Assembly (NCBI GenBank): GCA_963816535.1
Contig: CAWFKW010000003.1
Location: forward strand, 62,001 to 126,000
Source: CAWFKW01 sp963816535
Lineage (GTDB): Bacteria > Bacteroidota > Ignavibacteria > Tepidaquicellales > OLB5
Direction of reading: 5' to 3'
DNA: 64,000 nt
Made by a program: the position numbers and the translations under genes. Below are positions 17,123-26,478 of the stretch, piece after piece (position 1 is the first letter of the stretch; the number at the start of each line of letters is the position of its first letter). The notes beneath the pieces are model-generated. The model was not told the DNA's origin and did no database searches. It was given only the letters and a program-made list of their open reading frames with translations.

Positions 17123-18703
17123 ATGAAAAAAGAAATATTTATCAGTTCCTCTACCAATGAGAACAGGATTGCCATTACCGAAGACGGTAAACTGGCAGAG
17201 CTGTTCATAGAGAACCAAAGCTATGAACGCGTTATTGGAGATATTTACCTTGGCAGGGTTGCCAAGGTCATTCCGGGCATAAAAGCCGCTTTTATAGATC
17301 TCGGCTTTAAACAGGATGCTTTTCTGCATTTTTCTGATGTAGGCGAGCAGGTCGAAGATTTTAAAGAACTCATCGGTGCAGATTCAGATGTGGATGATGA
17401 AGACGACGATGAAGACGAAGCCCCCGCTCACCCGCCTCAGCGCTCGCAGCGCAGGCGCGAAATGCCCAAGCTCGAAAAAAATCAGAACATTATCGTCCAA
17501 ATAACAAAGGAACCGGTCGGAAACAAAGGCGTCAGGGTTACTTCAAAGATCGCTTTGCCCGGCAGGTACCTGGTTATGCTCCCGTTCGAGAACAAAGTAA
17601 ACGCTTCCAAGCAGATCCAGAACCTGCGGGAAAAACGCCGCCTGAAGAATATTGTAAAAGCTTATAAGAATTCTAAGAGCATTGAGTTCGGCGCAATTAT
17701 CAGGACGGTAGCCGAAGGCCATGACGACAAGACCATCCAGGAGGACCTAGAAAACCTGCTGAATACATGGAGCGAGATCGAACGGAACGTAAAGAACGAG
17801 AAACCCCCTGCCCTGCTTTATAAAGACTTATCTATGACTTCCAGCGTTATCCGCGATCTTTTTAGGGAAGACGTTGTGAGAGTAACTACCGATAATAAGA
17901 AATTATTCAAAGAAGTAACAAACTATCTTAAGCTTAACTCGCCTCAGCTTGTGAATAAGGTAGAACTTCATAAAAGCTCTTCGCCGATATTTGACCAGTA
18001 CGGCATCGAAAAAGAAATTCACAAAACGCTCAATAAGAAAATAGAGCTTAAAAGCGGCGGCTATATATTCCTCGAACAAACCGAGGCCATGTACGTAATT
18101 GACGTTAACAGCGGCAAATACGCCAAGAGCAAAGACCAGGAAGTTAACTCGCTTAAAACTAATCTTGAAGCTGCAAGAGAAATAATAAGACAGATCCGTT
18201 TGAGAGATTTGGGCGGACTTATAGTAATAGATTTTATCGACGTATATGACGACAGGAATAAGAAAAAAGTCTACGATGAATTAAAGAAAGAGTTCAAAAA
18301 AGACAGGGCAAAAGTCACGGTTCTGCCAATGTCCGAATTCTGCATAGTTCAGATAACCAGGCAAAGGATCCGCCAGAGCGTAACCAAAACAATATCCGAA
18401 ACATGCCCGACATGCGGCGGCACGGGTTTTGTTGAAACATCTAGCAACATTATAACAAGAATTGACAGGTGGATACAGAGATTTAAGTCGCAGACTTCAA
18501 AGCTATCAACAGCCAAGCTGGAACTGCATGTGAATCCGCAGGTATACAGTAAGCTTCGCGAAGGCACAATAAGCCATATGACAAGGATCTCGTTTAAATA
18601 CCTTGTAAGAATAAAAACTATCGAGGATGCCGATCTGCCGGCTAATGACTTCAGGTTTTTCACCTCAAAGGATAACCAGGATATAACGCAGAAATATTCT
18701 TAG
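17123..18703 (+). CDS. rng: Ribonuclease G/E family endoribonuclease
   Basis: A single-strand endoribonuclease of the RNase E/G family, acting in rRNA maturation and mRNA decay. I chose ATG 17123 (MKKEIFISSSTNENRIAI), which gives the usual N-terminus; a GTG at 17102 would add seven residues. The S1 RNA-binding domain covers about 35-150 (GDIYLGRV, GIKAAFIDLG, DAFLHFSDV). It contains a highly acidic insertion (DVDDEDDDEDE) followed by a basic patch (QRSQRRRE). The catalytic DNase-I-like region has the metal-binding Asp of YVIDVNSGKY and IVIDFIDV. The Zn-link CPTCGG is present. The gene starts 51 bases after rho and ends four bases before nadB. Confidence 0.95.
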   Translation: MKKEIFISSSTNENRIAITEDGKLAELFIENQSYERVIGDIYLGRVAKVIPGIKAAFIDLGFKQDAFLHFSDVGEQVEDFKELIGADSDVDDEDDDEDEAPAHPPQRSQRRREMPKLEKNQNIIVQITKEPVGNKGVRVTSKIALPGRYLVMLPFENKVNASKQIQNLREKRRLKNIVKAYKNSKSIEFGAIIRTVAEGHDDKTIQEDLENLLNTWSEIERNVKNEKPPALLYKDLSMTSSVIRDLFREDVVRVTTDNKKLFKEVTNYLKLNSPQLVNKVELHKSSSPIFDQYGIEKEIHKTLNKKIELKSGGYIFLEQTEAMYVIDVNSGKYAKSKDQEVNSLKTNLEAAREIIRQIRLRDLGGLIVIDFIDVYDDRNKKKVYDELKKEFKKDRAKVTVLPMSEFCIVQITRQRIRQSVTKTISETCPTCGGTGFVETSSNIITRIDRWIQRFKSQTSKLSTAKLELHVNPQVYSKLREGTISHMTRISFKYLVRIKTIEDADLPANDFRFFTSKDNQDITQKYS

Positions 18704-18707
18704 GTAT

Positions 18708-20331
18708 TTGAAGCTAAAGACTGACATACTGGTAATTGGCAGCGGTATTGCCGGACTCTCGTTTGCTCTCAAAGCTTCTAAATACGCCAAAGTCCTTATA
18801 ATAACCAAAAAAGATAAAGCGGAATCGAATACAAACTACGCGCAGGGCGGCATAGCGTCGGTTATGGCGGCTGATGATAATTTCGAATTGCATATAGAAG
18901 ATACTCTGGATGCAGGCGCCGGGTTGTGCCACCTGGATGCCGTAACAGAAATAGTGGAAAAAGGCCCGGGGCTGATAAATGAACTGATAGAGCTGGGCGT
19001 GGATTTCTCGCGCCATGCCGGGGCGCTTGATCTCGGCCGGGAAGGCGGACATTCAAAAAAAAGAATTGTTCATGCAAAGGACCTTACGGGCAAAGCTATT
19101 GAAAAGGCTCTTCTGTATAATATATCCATAAACAGGAACATTACCCTGTATGAGCATCACACCGCCGTTGATATGGTAACCGAGCATAATCTAAAAGGAA
19201 AGAAACATAGAAACTTAAAAAAACGTCATTGTTTTGGAGCTTATGTTTACGACGAGATTCGAAAAAAAGTTTTAACTATTGGCTCTAAGCTTACTGTGAT
19301 TTGCTCCGGCGGAATCGGGCAGGTTTACCTGCACACAACAAATCCATCTATTGCCACCGGCGACGGCATTGCAATGGCTTACCGCAGCGGATGCGTTATC
19401 GGCAATATGGAGTTTGTTCAGTTTCACCCGACAAGTCTGTACCAAATTCATTACAATGACAGCTCACAGGCGTTTCTTATCACCGAAGCTATGCGCGGCG
19501 CAGGCGCAGTCCTTAGAACAAAGGACGGAAAAACTTTTATGGAAAAATACGATAAAAGAGCCTCGCTTGCGCCAAGAGATATTGTGGCACGCGCCATAGA
19601 TAAAGAAATGAAAAAGCGCGGCGATAATTATGTTTATCTTGATGCAACAAAAGTTAAAAGAGGTAACTCTGAAAGAAAAGTTTCCGAACATCTACAAAGT
19701 TTGCCTTGCCGGGGGCATAAATATCGCAAAAGATTATATCCCCGTTGTGCCCGCCGCCCATTATATTTGCGGTGGCGTAGTTACAGACCTTGACGGCAAA
19801 ACGTCGCTAAATAACCTCTATGTTTTAGGGGAATCGGCAATGACAGGCGTGCACGGCGCTAACAGGCTGGCTTCCAATTCGCTTCTTGAAGCGTTGGTGT
19901 TTGCGGATACAGCAAGCGTCAGCTGCAAAACCGATCTGGAAACAAAAGACTTTCCTGTTACTGTTAAAGACATTCCGGAATGGGACATTAGCGGAACCGA
20001 AAATGCCGAAGAATGGGTGCTGGTTTCGCAGGATAAGGTCGAAATAAAGCGCCTGATGTCAAATTATGTTGGAATTGTGCGTTCCAACCTCAGGCTGCAC
20101 CGCGCGCTGGGCAGAATAAATTATATACGCAAAGAAATAGAAGATTATTACAAGAAAACAACCATAACGCGCGAATTGCTGGAGCTTCGGAACATTGCTT
20201 TGGTTTCGTATATTATTATACGCTCAGCGTTAATGAGAAAAGAGTCACGTGGACTGCATTTCAGCGCCGATTATCCGAAACCGGACAAAAAATATCTTAA
20301 GGACACAATTATTTCAAATAAAATCGTTTAA
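18708..20331 (+). pseudogene. nadB: L-aspartate oxidase NadB, interrupted by a frameshift
   Basis: NadB oxidises L-aspartate to iminoaspartate, the first step of de novo NAD synthesis. The first frame starts at TTG 18708 with an FAD-binding motif (LVIGSGIAGLSFA), then NYAQGGIAS, REGGHSKKRIVHAKD and EFVQFHPTS. It is the correct frame until about 19660. The second frame then carries on with LKEKFPNIYKVC, VVPAAHYICGGV and GESAMTGVHGANRLASNSL, to the helical C-terminal domain. Removing one G of the pair 19662-19663 gives TKVKRVTLKEKF and one protein of about 540 residues. All active-site motifs are intact on both sides, so a base error is likely. Its stop shares one base with the next gene's ATG. 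Confidence 0.88.
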
Positions 20332-22784
20332 TGGAAACCAGGAAGAAAACGGTTCAGCCGATTAAAGAGAAGCTTACTTATAAGCACAAGGCGGGAATAT
20401 TCCTTGTTTCGCTGAGCGCGCTTTTGCTTGAGTTTACGCTTATAAGAGTTCTTTCCGTTTCACTGTGGTATCATTTTGCTTTCATGATAATAAGCGTCGC
20501 CCTCCTTGGTTTTGGAATCAGCGGCGTTACAATTCTTGTTTCAGACAGAATAAATAAAGCCAACATAAATACATACCTTGTCATAACATCTTTCCTCTAC
20601 TCGGTATCTATACTTGTTTCATTCTATTTGATGAACCTGATCCCGTTTGAACCTTTCAGCCTGCTTGAAGATAAAATCCAATTATTATACCTGCCTATTT
20701 ATTATTTGCTGATAACTCTCCCTTTCTTCTTTGCAGGACTGATTATAGGCCAGTTATTCACCAGGTTCAGAAGCGATATTAACAAACTCTATTTCTTTGA
20801 TATGTTCGGGGCCGGACTGGGCTGCTTTGCATTTATATTGGTCATGCCCATGTTCGGAGGTTCGGGCGGTATTGCAGCAGCTTCGCTGATAGCCGCGGTC
20901 TCGTGCATAATATTCTCGTTTGGGGCAAATAAGCTTTCTACAGCGGGTATTCTAACAGCGCTAACTGTGATCATTGTAGATGTTCTGTTCCTTACAAACC
21001 CGGGGTCGTACCTCCCGATCACAGTTTCTGAGAACAAGGTATATGCAAATGTAATGGCGGATAAGCCTGAGCTGGTTATTCTTTCAAGATGGAATGCGTT
21101 TTCAAAGGTCGACGTAATTAAAGACGAGGACCCGCCTGTTGACGCTTATCCTGTTTACACGGCTATAATTGATGAAGGGAATTCAACTACCAACATCCCC
21201 AGGGTTCCGGTTGTAACCGATTCGATGCCACCGCCACTTGACGCTTCGAATCTCGCGATGATCCTGAAACCTGATACAGCTAATGTATTTATTGTTGGTT
21301 CAGGAGGGGGCGATGAAATTTTGACCGCTCTTACGCATCACGCAAAGACCGTGACGGCAGTCGAGATAAACGGCATTTTAAACGACCTGATCGAAAAAGA
21401 TTTTGAGCCGTTCTGGACAACCGGACTTGCCAAAGATAAAAGAGTTAAAATAATTACCGATGATGCAAGAGGCTGGCTAAGAGGAAAACGGCTTAAGTAT
21501 GATGTAATAATCAGCGCACATACTATTTCCGCTTCAGCTACAGCAAGCGGCGCGATGAGCCTTGTAGAAAACTACATAATGACCGAACAGGCTATTGAAG
21601 ATTATTTATACCATTTAAAACCGGATGGTATTCTTTATATCTCAAGGCCTGAATCTCAGATACCGCGGCTTGTAACATCTATCAAGATAGCGCACCAGAA
21701 AATGGGAGCGATGGATTTAAAGAACCAGTTTTACATTTTTAAAAGGCCGCCTAACGAGTTTGAAAAAGACGTAAGCTATTTGACCGGCGTGCTTTACAAG
21801 AAAGACGGTTTTTCCGAATATGACATACAGCTTCTCAAAACTGAAGCAGGTTTACTTGGACTTGAAAATGTATATGATGTGGTTTCCAAACAGGATGGCA
21901 TCTACAAGGACCTGATTGAAAGCAACAATATTTATGAAACTGTAAAAAAATATCCGGGAAATTTGCTGCCTGCCACCGATGACAATCCCTACTTTGAACA
22001 CATGACCAAATTCTCTGATTTAAAGCCTGCAAACATAAAAGAAGCTTTTTCTCAGGATGACAGAGCCATTATTGCGTTAGTGCAGAAGCCTGTTGCCGAA
22101 TCGACATTAGTTGTTTTATTTATTCAAGTATTGATAATATCGGGATTATTAATTTTTCTCCCAATCTGGCTTAAATTCAGAAAAAATGCTGATTACAAAA
22201 CTATTAAAAAACTGCCATATTTACTGTATTTTGCCGCTTTGGGAATAGCTTATATAATGATAGAAATTTGCCTGATTCAGAATTTCACGTTGTTTTTGGG
22301 TCAGCCGGTTTACACAATGCTCACTGTGATCTCTTCCATGCTAATTTTTTCAGGACTGGGTAGTTTGGCATCAATCAGGTTTCAAAAAATCATCAATGGC
22401 AATACATACATAATCTACATTATAATAAGCGTATTAACTGCAGCTATTGCATTACTTAACCCAATTCTATTCGAGAAGCTTGTACGCGCTGAATTGATGT
22501 GGAGAGTTTTGATTTCTATCGGGCTAATAGCTCCATTGGCTTTCTTCATGGGTATGCCATTTCCTATGGGAATAGGCAAGATTAAAAGCAACTCAAACTT
22601 GCTCACGGCTTATTCATGGGGAGTAAACGCGTTCTTTTCTGTTATTGGTAGCGTAATCGTTGTGATGTTATCTATGAGCTTCGGGTTTAGGGTAGTTTTT
22701 ATAACATCTGCGGTGATTTATTTGATAAGCATGCTGATATTCAAATCATTATCACCAAAAATAGTTGAAACAAAGACTACTTAA
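20331..22784 (+). CDS. Polytopic membrane protein with spermidine-synthase-like methyltransferase fold domain
   Basis: An 817-residue protein with three parts. There are about seven membrane helices in residues 20-235. A cytoplasmic or periplasmic Rossmann domain of the spermidine synthase type spans about 310-560: FIVGSGGGDEILTAL with the GGGD signature, VEIN after strand 2, and DDARGWLR. About six more helices follow (600-805). Similar fusions are annotated as membrane-bound spermidine synthases, but the substrate is not established. Its ATG overlaps the nadB stop (TAATG), implying translational coupling. Its stop overlaps by eight bases the end of the convergent T9SS gene. Polyamine synthesis is one option; another small-molecule transfer at the membrane is equally possible. 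Confidence 0.75.
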   Translation: METRKKTVQPIKEKLTYKHKAGIFLVSLSALLLEFTLIRVLSVSLWYHFAFMIISVALLGFGISGVTILVSDRINKANINTYLVITSFLYSVSILVSFYLMNLIPFEPFSLLEDKIQLLYLPIYYLLITLPFFFAGLIIGQLFTRFRSDINKLYFFDMFGAGLGCFAFILVMPMFGGSGGIAAASLIAAVSCIIFSFGANKLSTAGILTALTVIIVDVLFLTNPGSYLPITVSENKVYANVMADKPELVILSRWNAFSKVDVIKDEDPPVDAYPVYTAIIDEGNSTTNIPRVPVVTDSMPPPLDASNLAMILKPDTANVFIVGSGGGDEILTALTHHAKTVTAVEINGILNDLIEKDFEPFWTTGLAKDKRVKIITDDARGWLRGKRLKYDVIISAHTISASATASGAMSLVENYIMTEQAIEDYLYHLKPDGILYISRPESQIPRLVTSIKIAHQKMGAMDLKNQFYIFKRPPNEFEKDVSYLTGVLYKKDGFSEYDIQLLKTEAGLLGLENVYDVVSKQDGIYKDLIESNNIYETVKKYPGNLLPATDDNPYFEHMTKFSDLKPANIKEAFSQDDRAIIALVQKPVAESTLVVLFIQVLIISGLLIFLPIWLKFRKNADYKTIKKLPYLLYFAALGIAYIMIEICLIQNFTLFLGQPVYTMLTVISSMLIFSGLGSLASIRFQKIINGNTYIIYIIISVLTAAIALLNPILFEKLVRAELMWRVLISIGLIAPLAFFMGMPFPMGIGKIKSNSNLLTAYSWGVNAFFSVIGSVIVVMLSMSFGFRVVFITSAVIYLISMLIFKSLSPKIVETKTT

Positions 22785-24133
22785 TTAAAACCATCTTCTT
22801 TGTGTCAATTATGACCCCATCCACTTCCATCCTGTAAAAATATACTCCAGTTGCTGAAAACTTTCCGATAAAATCAACTTCATATTCGCCTGCATTTTGT
22901 TTTTGGTCAACTAGTTTTTGCACTTCCCTGCCTAAAATGTCATAAGCTGTTATCTTCACGTATGCCAATTTCTTTAAGCTGTACGGTATTATAGTTCTCG
23001 GATTAAATGGATTGGGGAAGTTTTGATAAAGTTTAAACTCTTTGGGAATATTACTTGAAATCTGCTGAATACCAGTAATAAATGTAGTATCACCGCCATT
23101 TGTTGTATGAATACCTCTTGTTGAATTATATGCCCAACCAATATTTTTATTAAAAAATTGTATAAAACCAAATCCTTGTATACCAAACGAAGTATCTGGT
23201 ACCTGGAAAAGCCAATTAGCGCCCCCGTTTGTGGTTCTATATAATATTCCCCTGAATTTGCCGCCTCCATAAAATACTTGCCCTCCCGCTCCCCAAATCG
23301 TATCTTTATTTAAGAAACTAAAGCGCTCGATTTGTGAAGTAAGCAGTATGCCTCCGCTCGGCAATACTTGCTTAACCCAGTTTAAGCCGCCGTTTGTAGT
23401 TTTTTTAACGCTTGTATCAGCAGCCTCAAAACTCGACATGCATTTCCATCCGGTAAGGCTGTCAGTAAAATGCATATCCCAAAAATATTCACCGGGTAAA
23501 TTAACATTCCAGTTCGCCCCGCCGTTTGTTGTTTTATATATGTTAGGGGAAGCGGTAGATGTACTTGTCATAAAACCTATTCTTGCATTAAACATATAAA
23601 TTATATTCGGGTTCTGAGTACCCCCGCTAAACTGTTGAGTCCAGTTCAATCCGCCGTTGGATGTGTAAAACACGCCGCCGGTTAAAGATTCACTTTCCAC
23701 AAACCAAATTGTGTTCATATTCAAAACAGAAATGTCAATTGCAGAAACTCCCAAGCCGCCGCTTAAAATACTCCAGTTGAGCCCGCCGTTTGTCGTTTTA
23801 TAAACATATGCCCCCCCCCGCGTAACCAGTGTCTAAATTCAAAAATTGTAATCGCGTCATGTATAACAATTGCCTGTAAATTATTTGCCAACTATCTCCA
23901 CCGTTAGTTGTTTTTAATATGTAACTCGAATCCGTAGGCGAATTTGCCGATGCATAGCCATTCAAACTATCTAAAAAAGTAATATCCTGAATTTGTCTGT
24001 TCCCAATACTCGGCATAAACTGCTGGTACCAGTTGCCGTTTGGCGGATTAACTGCTTCAGTAAAACCAAAAAATATAATTATGATCGAAAGAGCGGTTAA
24101 CGTTTTTTGCAGTATTTTAAGGTCAGTATGCAA
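22777..24133 (-). pseudogene. Secreted YCF48/BNR-repeat T9SS cargo protein, frame broken at a run of nine G
   Basis: Two frames on the minus strand make up one exported propeller protein. The 5' frame (24133 down) encodes a signal peptide (LSIIIIFFGFTEA) and the first repeats (TFLDSLNGYASA, LKTTNGGDSW). It leaves the correct frame after DTGYAGGG. The 3' frame continues with YVYKTTNGGLNW, further TTNGGxxW repeats, and a T9SS sorting domain (YQNFPNPFNPRTIIPY to IDTKKMVLIK). The junction is a C9 tract on the + strand, 23811-23819. Eight G instead of nine would join the frames into about 450 residues. Such tracts slip readily in replication and also in sequencing. The protein type resembles the gene at 11899-13197. 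Confidence 0.85.
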
Positions 24134-24205
24134 AATGTTTGGTGGTTTATTTAAATCAAAGTTAATATGTTATTTTCAAATAATAAATAGTATTAATGTT
24201 ATACC

Positions 24206-25522
24206 TTAATTCACTCTCTTAATATTCACTCCCAGCTTTTTGAGCTTTGTTTCAATATTCTCATACCCACGGTCTATGTAATGGATGCCATCCACTATTG
24301 TCTCGCCGGTTGCAAGTAAAGCCGCTACTAAGTACGAAAATCCCGCTCTTATATCAGGGACGTTTATTTCGGCTGAGTGTAACGCTGTTGGTCCCTTTAT
24401 TACTGCCGAGTGTTTATAATTTGTGTTCTTATAACGGCAATGCATACTGCCCAGACATTTATCATAAAGCTCAATTTCAGCGCCCATCTTCTTAAGCTCG
24501 CTCACATACCCAAACCTGTTCTCATAAACTGTTTCATGTATTGTTGAAACGCCGTCAACCTGAGTTAATAAGATTGTGAACGGCGGCTGCCAGTCTGTCA
24601 TAAATCCGGGATGTACGTCTGTTTCTATAAATATCGGCTTTAATTTCCCTTTGTAGAAAAAGCGAATTCCTTTATCTAGTATTTCATAATCAGCTCCAAT
24701 TAGCCTGATTGAATTCAGGAATGTTATCATATCTTCCTGTCTTGCATCCAGAACAGTTATATCGCCTTTAGTTGCAATTGCAGCGCATGCAAATGAAGCA
24801 GCCTCAAGTCTGTCAGGTATAACCCTGTGTTTAGTCCCGTTTAATTTCTCGACTCCGGTAATAACAATAGTTCTGTCCGTCATAACATCAATAATGGCGC
24901 CCATCTTCTGTAAATATCTGATTAGGTCCATTATCTCAGGTTCAATTGCGGCATTTTCAATGTATGTCTTGCCTTCAGCCGTACATGATGTGATGATAAT
25001 ATTTTCAGTTGCGCCAACGGATGGAAAAGGCAAAGTAATATTGGCTCCATGAAGGTTCGCCGCTTTAAGCGAATAGTAAGATTTGTGCTCCTTAATCTCA
25101 GCGCCTAGTTCTTTTAATGCATTGAGATGAAAGTCTATTGGGCGAGCGCCTATTTTATCGCCGCCCGGCCTTGGGATTTCCGCGCTCCCCGCTCTCTTTA
25201 GCTGTGGGCCGACCGTCAATATTCCTAACCTGTTAACTAAACCAAGAGAAACGGAAAAGGCATGGCCCTTGAGATGCTTCGTTTGAAGTATTACTTCATT
25301 ATCCGAAAATTTGCTGAACTTTGCGCCCAGCAGCGTGCACATTTCTTTAGCTACAAGAATTTCACCAATACTCACCGGACAATTTGTTATATGTACCTGC
25401 TGGTCGGTAAGTAGGGATGCGATTATAAGTTTAGAAGCGGAATTTTTGGCTCCGCTTATTTTAATGCTGCCGTGAAGGGGTTTACCGCCCTTCACCAGGA
25501 ATTTCGAAGTTTTTTTCTGCAA
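24206..25522 (-). CDS. murA: UDP-N-acetylglucosamine 1-carboxyvinyltransferase MurA, Cys-to-Asp active-site form
   Basis: MurA transfers enolpyruvate from phosphoenolpyruvate to UDP-GlcNAc, the first committed step of peptidoglycan synthesis. The 438-residue protein has the EPSP-synthase fold motifs: GGKPLHGSIKISGAKNSA at the N-terminus, HPGFMTDWQPPF, ETVYENRF, and DIRAGFSYL with HYIDRGYENIETKL at the C-terminus. The catalytic loop, normally PGGCxIGxRP, reads RPGGDKIGARP: Asp122 replaces the Cys that fosfomycin alkylates. Arg99 aligns with the conserved RAS-motif Arg, but the following residues differ (RLG). The start codon is TTG, five bases after the accA stop. Asp-form MurA enzymes are known and active in other bacteria. 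Confidence 0.9.
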   Translation of the reverse strand: MQKKTSKFLVKGGKPLHGSIKISGAKNSASKLIIASLLTDQQVHITNCPVSIGEILVAKEMCTLLGAKFSKFSDNEVILQTKHLKGHAFSVSLGLVNRLGILTVGPQLKRAGSAEIPRPGGDKIGARPIDFHLNALKELGAEIKEHKSYYSLKAANLHGANITLPFPSVGATENIIITSCTAEGKTYIENAAIEPEIMDLIRYLQKMGAIIDVMTDRTIVITGVEKLNGTKHRVIPDRLEAASFACAAIATKGDITVLDARQEDMITFLNSIRLIGADYEILDKGIRFFYKGKLKPIFIETDVHPGFMTDWQPPFTILLTQVDGVSTIHETVYENRFGYVSELKKMGAEIELYDKCLGSMHCRYKNTNYKHSAVIKGPTALHSAEINVPDIRAGFSYLVAALLATGETIVDGIHYIDRGYENIETKLKKLGVNIKRVN

Positions 25523-25527
25523 CAGTA

Positions 25528-26478
25528 TTAACCTTCCCAGTATCCCATTGCCCCGTATTTCTTTGTACGGAGGTCAAGGAACTTTTCGCCGTCAATCTTT
25601 TCAAACGGCTTCAATTCTTCAAGAATAGCCTGTTTTAAAATCGACGCGGCTTCCTTATGGTTCCTGTGAGCGCCGCCTTCGGGCTCAGGAACAATTCTAT
25701 CTACAATTCCGTGCTCAAGCAAGTCCGTCGCCGTCAATTGCAGCGCTTCTGCAGCCTGTTCTTTATATTCCCAGCTTCTGAACAATATGCTGGAACATGA
25801 TTCCGGCGATATGACCGAATACCAGCAATACTGAAGCATAAGCGTTCTATCCCCGACTCCAATGCCAAATGCCCCTCCCGAAGCTCCTTCGCCGATTATG
25901 CAGACAATAATTGGAACCTTTAGACCCGACATTAATTGGATGTTGTTTGCAATAGCTTCAGCTTGACCGCGTTCTTCCGCTTCTATGCCGGGATTAGCGC
26001 CCGGCGTATCTATCAGTACAATTACCGGCCTGCCAAATTTCTCAGCCATTTTCATCAGCCTTCCGGCTTTGCGGTAGCCTTCGGGATTCATCATCCCGAA
26101 ATTTCTGTAAATATTCGATTTCGTATCGCGGCCCTTCTGCTGGCCTATTATCATTATCGGCTTTCCGTCAAGGAATGCAAAACCGCCAACGACCGCCTTA
26201 TCGTCTCCAAAGCCCCTATCCCCATGAAGCTCGATGAAGTTTTCCGTCATCAAATAAATGTAATCAAGGCTATACGGCCTTTCAGGGTGCCTTGCAATCT
26301 GCACAACCTGCCACCTTGTTAAATTTTTGTACACAGATGTTCTAAGTTCGTTTACCTTATTTTCTAACTTTCCGATTTCAGCTGAAATATCGAGGCTGTC
26401 AGAAAGCTTCCGCATTTCCTCGATCTTTTGCTCAAGTTCAACAATAGGTTTTTCAAATTCCAGTACATTCTTATTCAT
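25528..26478 (-). CDS. accA: Acetyl-CoA carboxylase carboxyltransferase subunit alpha
   Basis: AccA forms, with AccD, the carboxyltransferase that makes malonyl-CoA, the first step of fatty acid synthesis. The 316-residue protein has the N-terminal helical region (EFEKPIVELEQKIEEM) and the crotonase-type core: HGDRGFGDDKAVVGG, GQQKGRDTKSN, FGMMNPEGYRKA, DTPGANPGIEAEERGQAEAIA and GEGASGGAFGIGVGD. It is complete and normal in length. Its ATG overlaps the stop of the upstream glycosyltransferase gene (ATGA). It is followed by murA after five bases, so envelope lipid and peptidoglycan genes ride at the end of the polysaccharide operon. accD is not in the window. Confidence 0.97.
   Translation of the reverse strand: MNKNVLEFEKPIVELEQKIEEMRKLSDSLDISAEIGKLENKVNELRTSVYKNLTRWQVVQIARHPERPYSLDYIYLMTENFIELHGDRGFGDDKAVVGGFAFLDGKPIMIIGQQKGRDTKSNIYRNFGMMNPEGYRKAGRLMKMAEKFGRPVIVLIDTPGANPGIEAEERGQAEAIANNIQLMSGLKVPIIVCIIGEGASGGAFGIGVGDRTLMLQYCWYSVISPESCSSILFRSWEYKEQAAEALQLTATDLLEHGIVDRIVPEPEGGAHRNHKEAASILKQAILEELKPFEKIDGEKFLDLRTKKYGAMGYWEG

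Noticed and set aside
16036..17208. 390-codon minus-strand open frame opposite rho
   Set aside because: Antisense shadow of the strongly conserved rho gene; its residues (LSS/FS rich) show no protein-like pattern.
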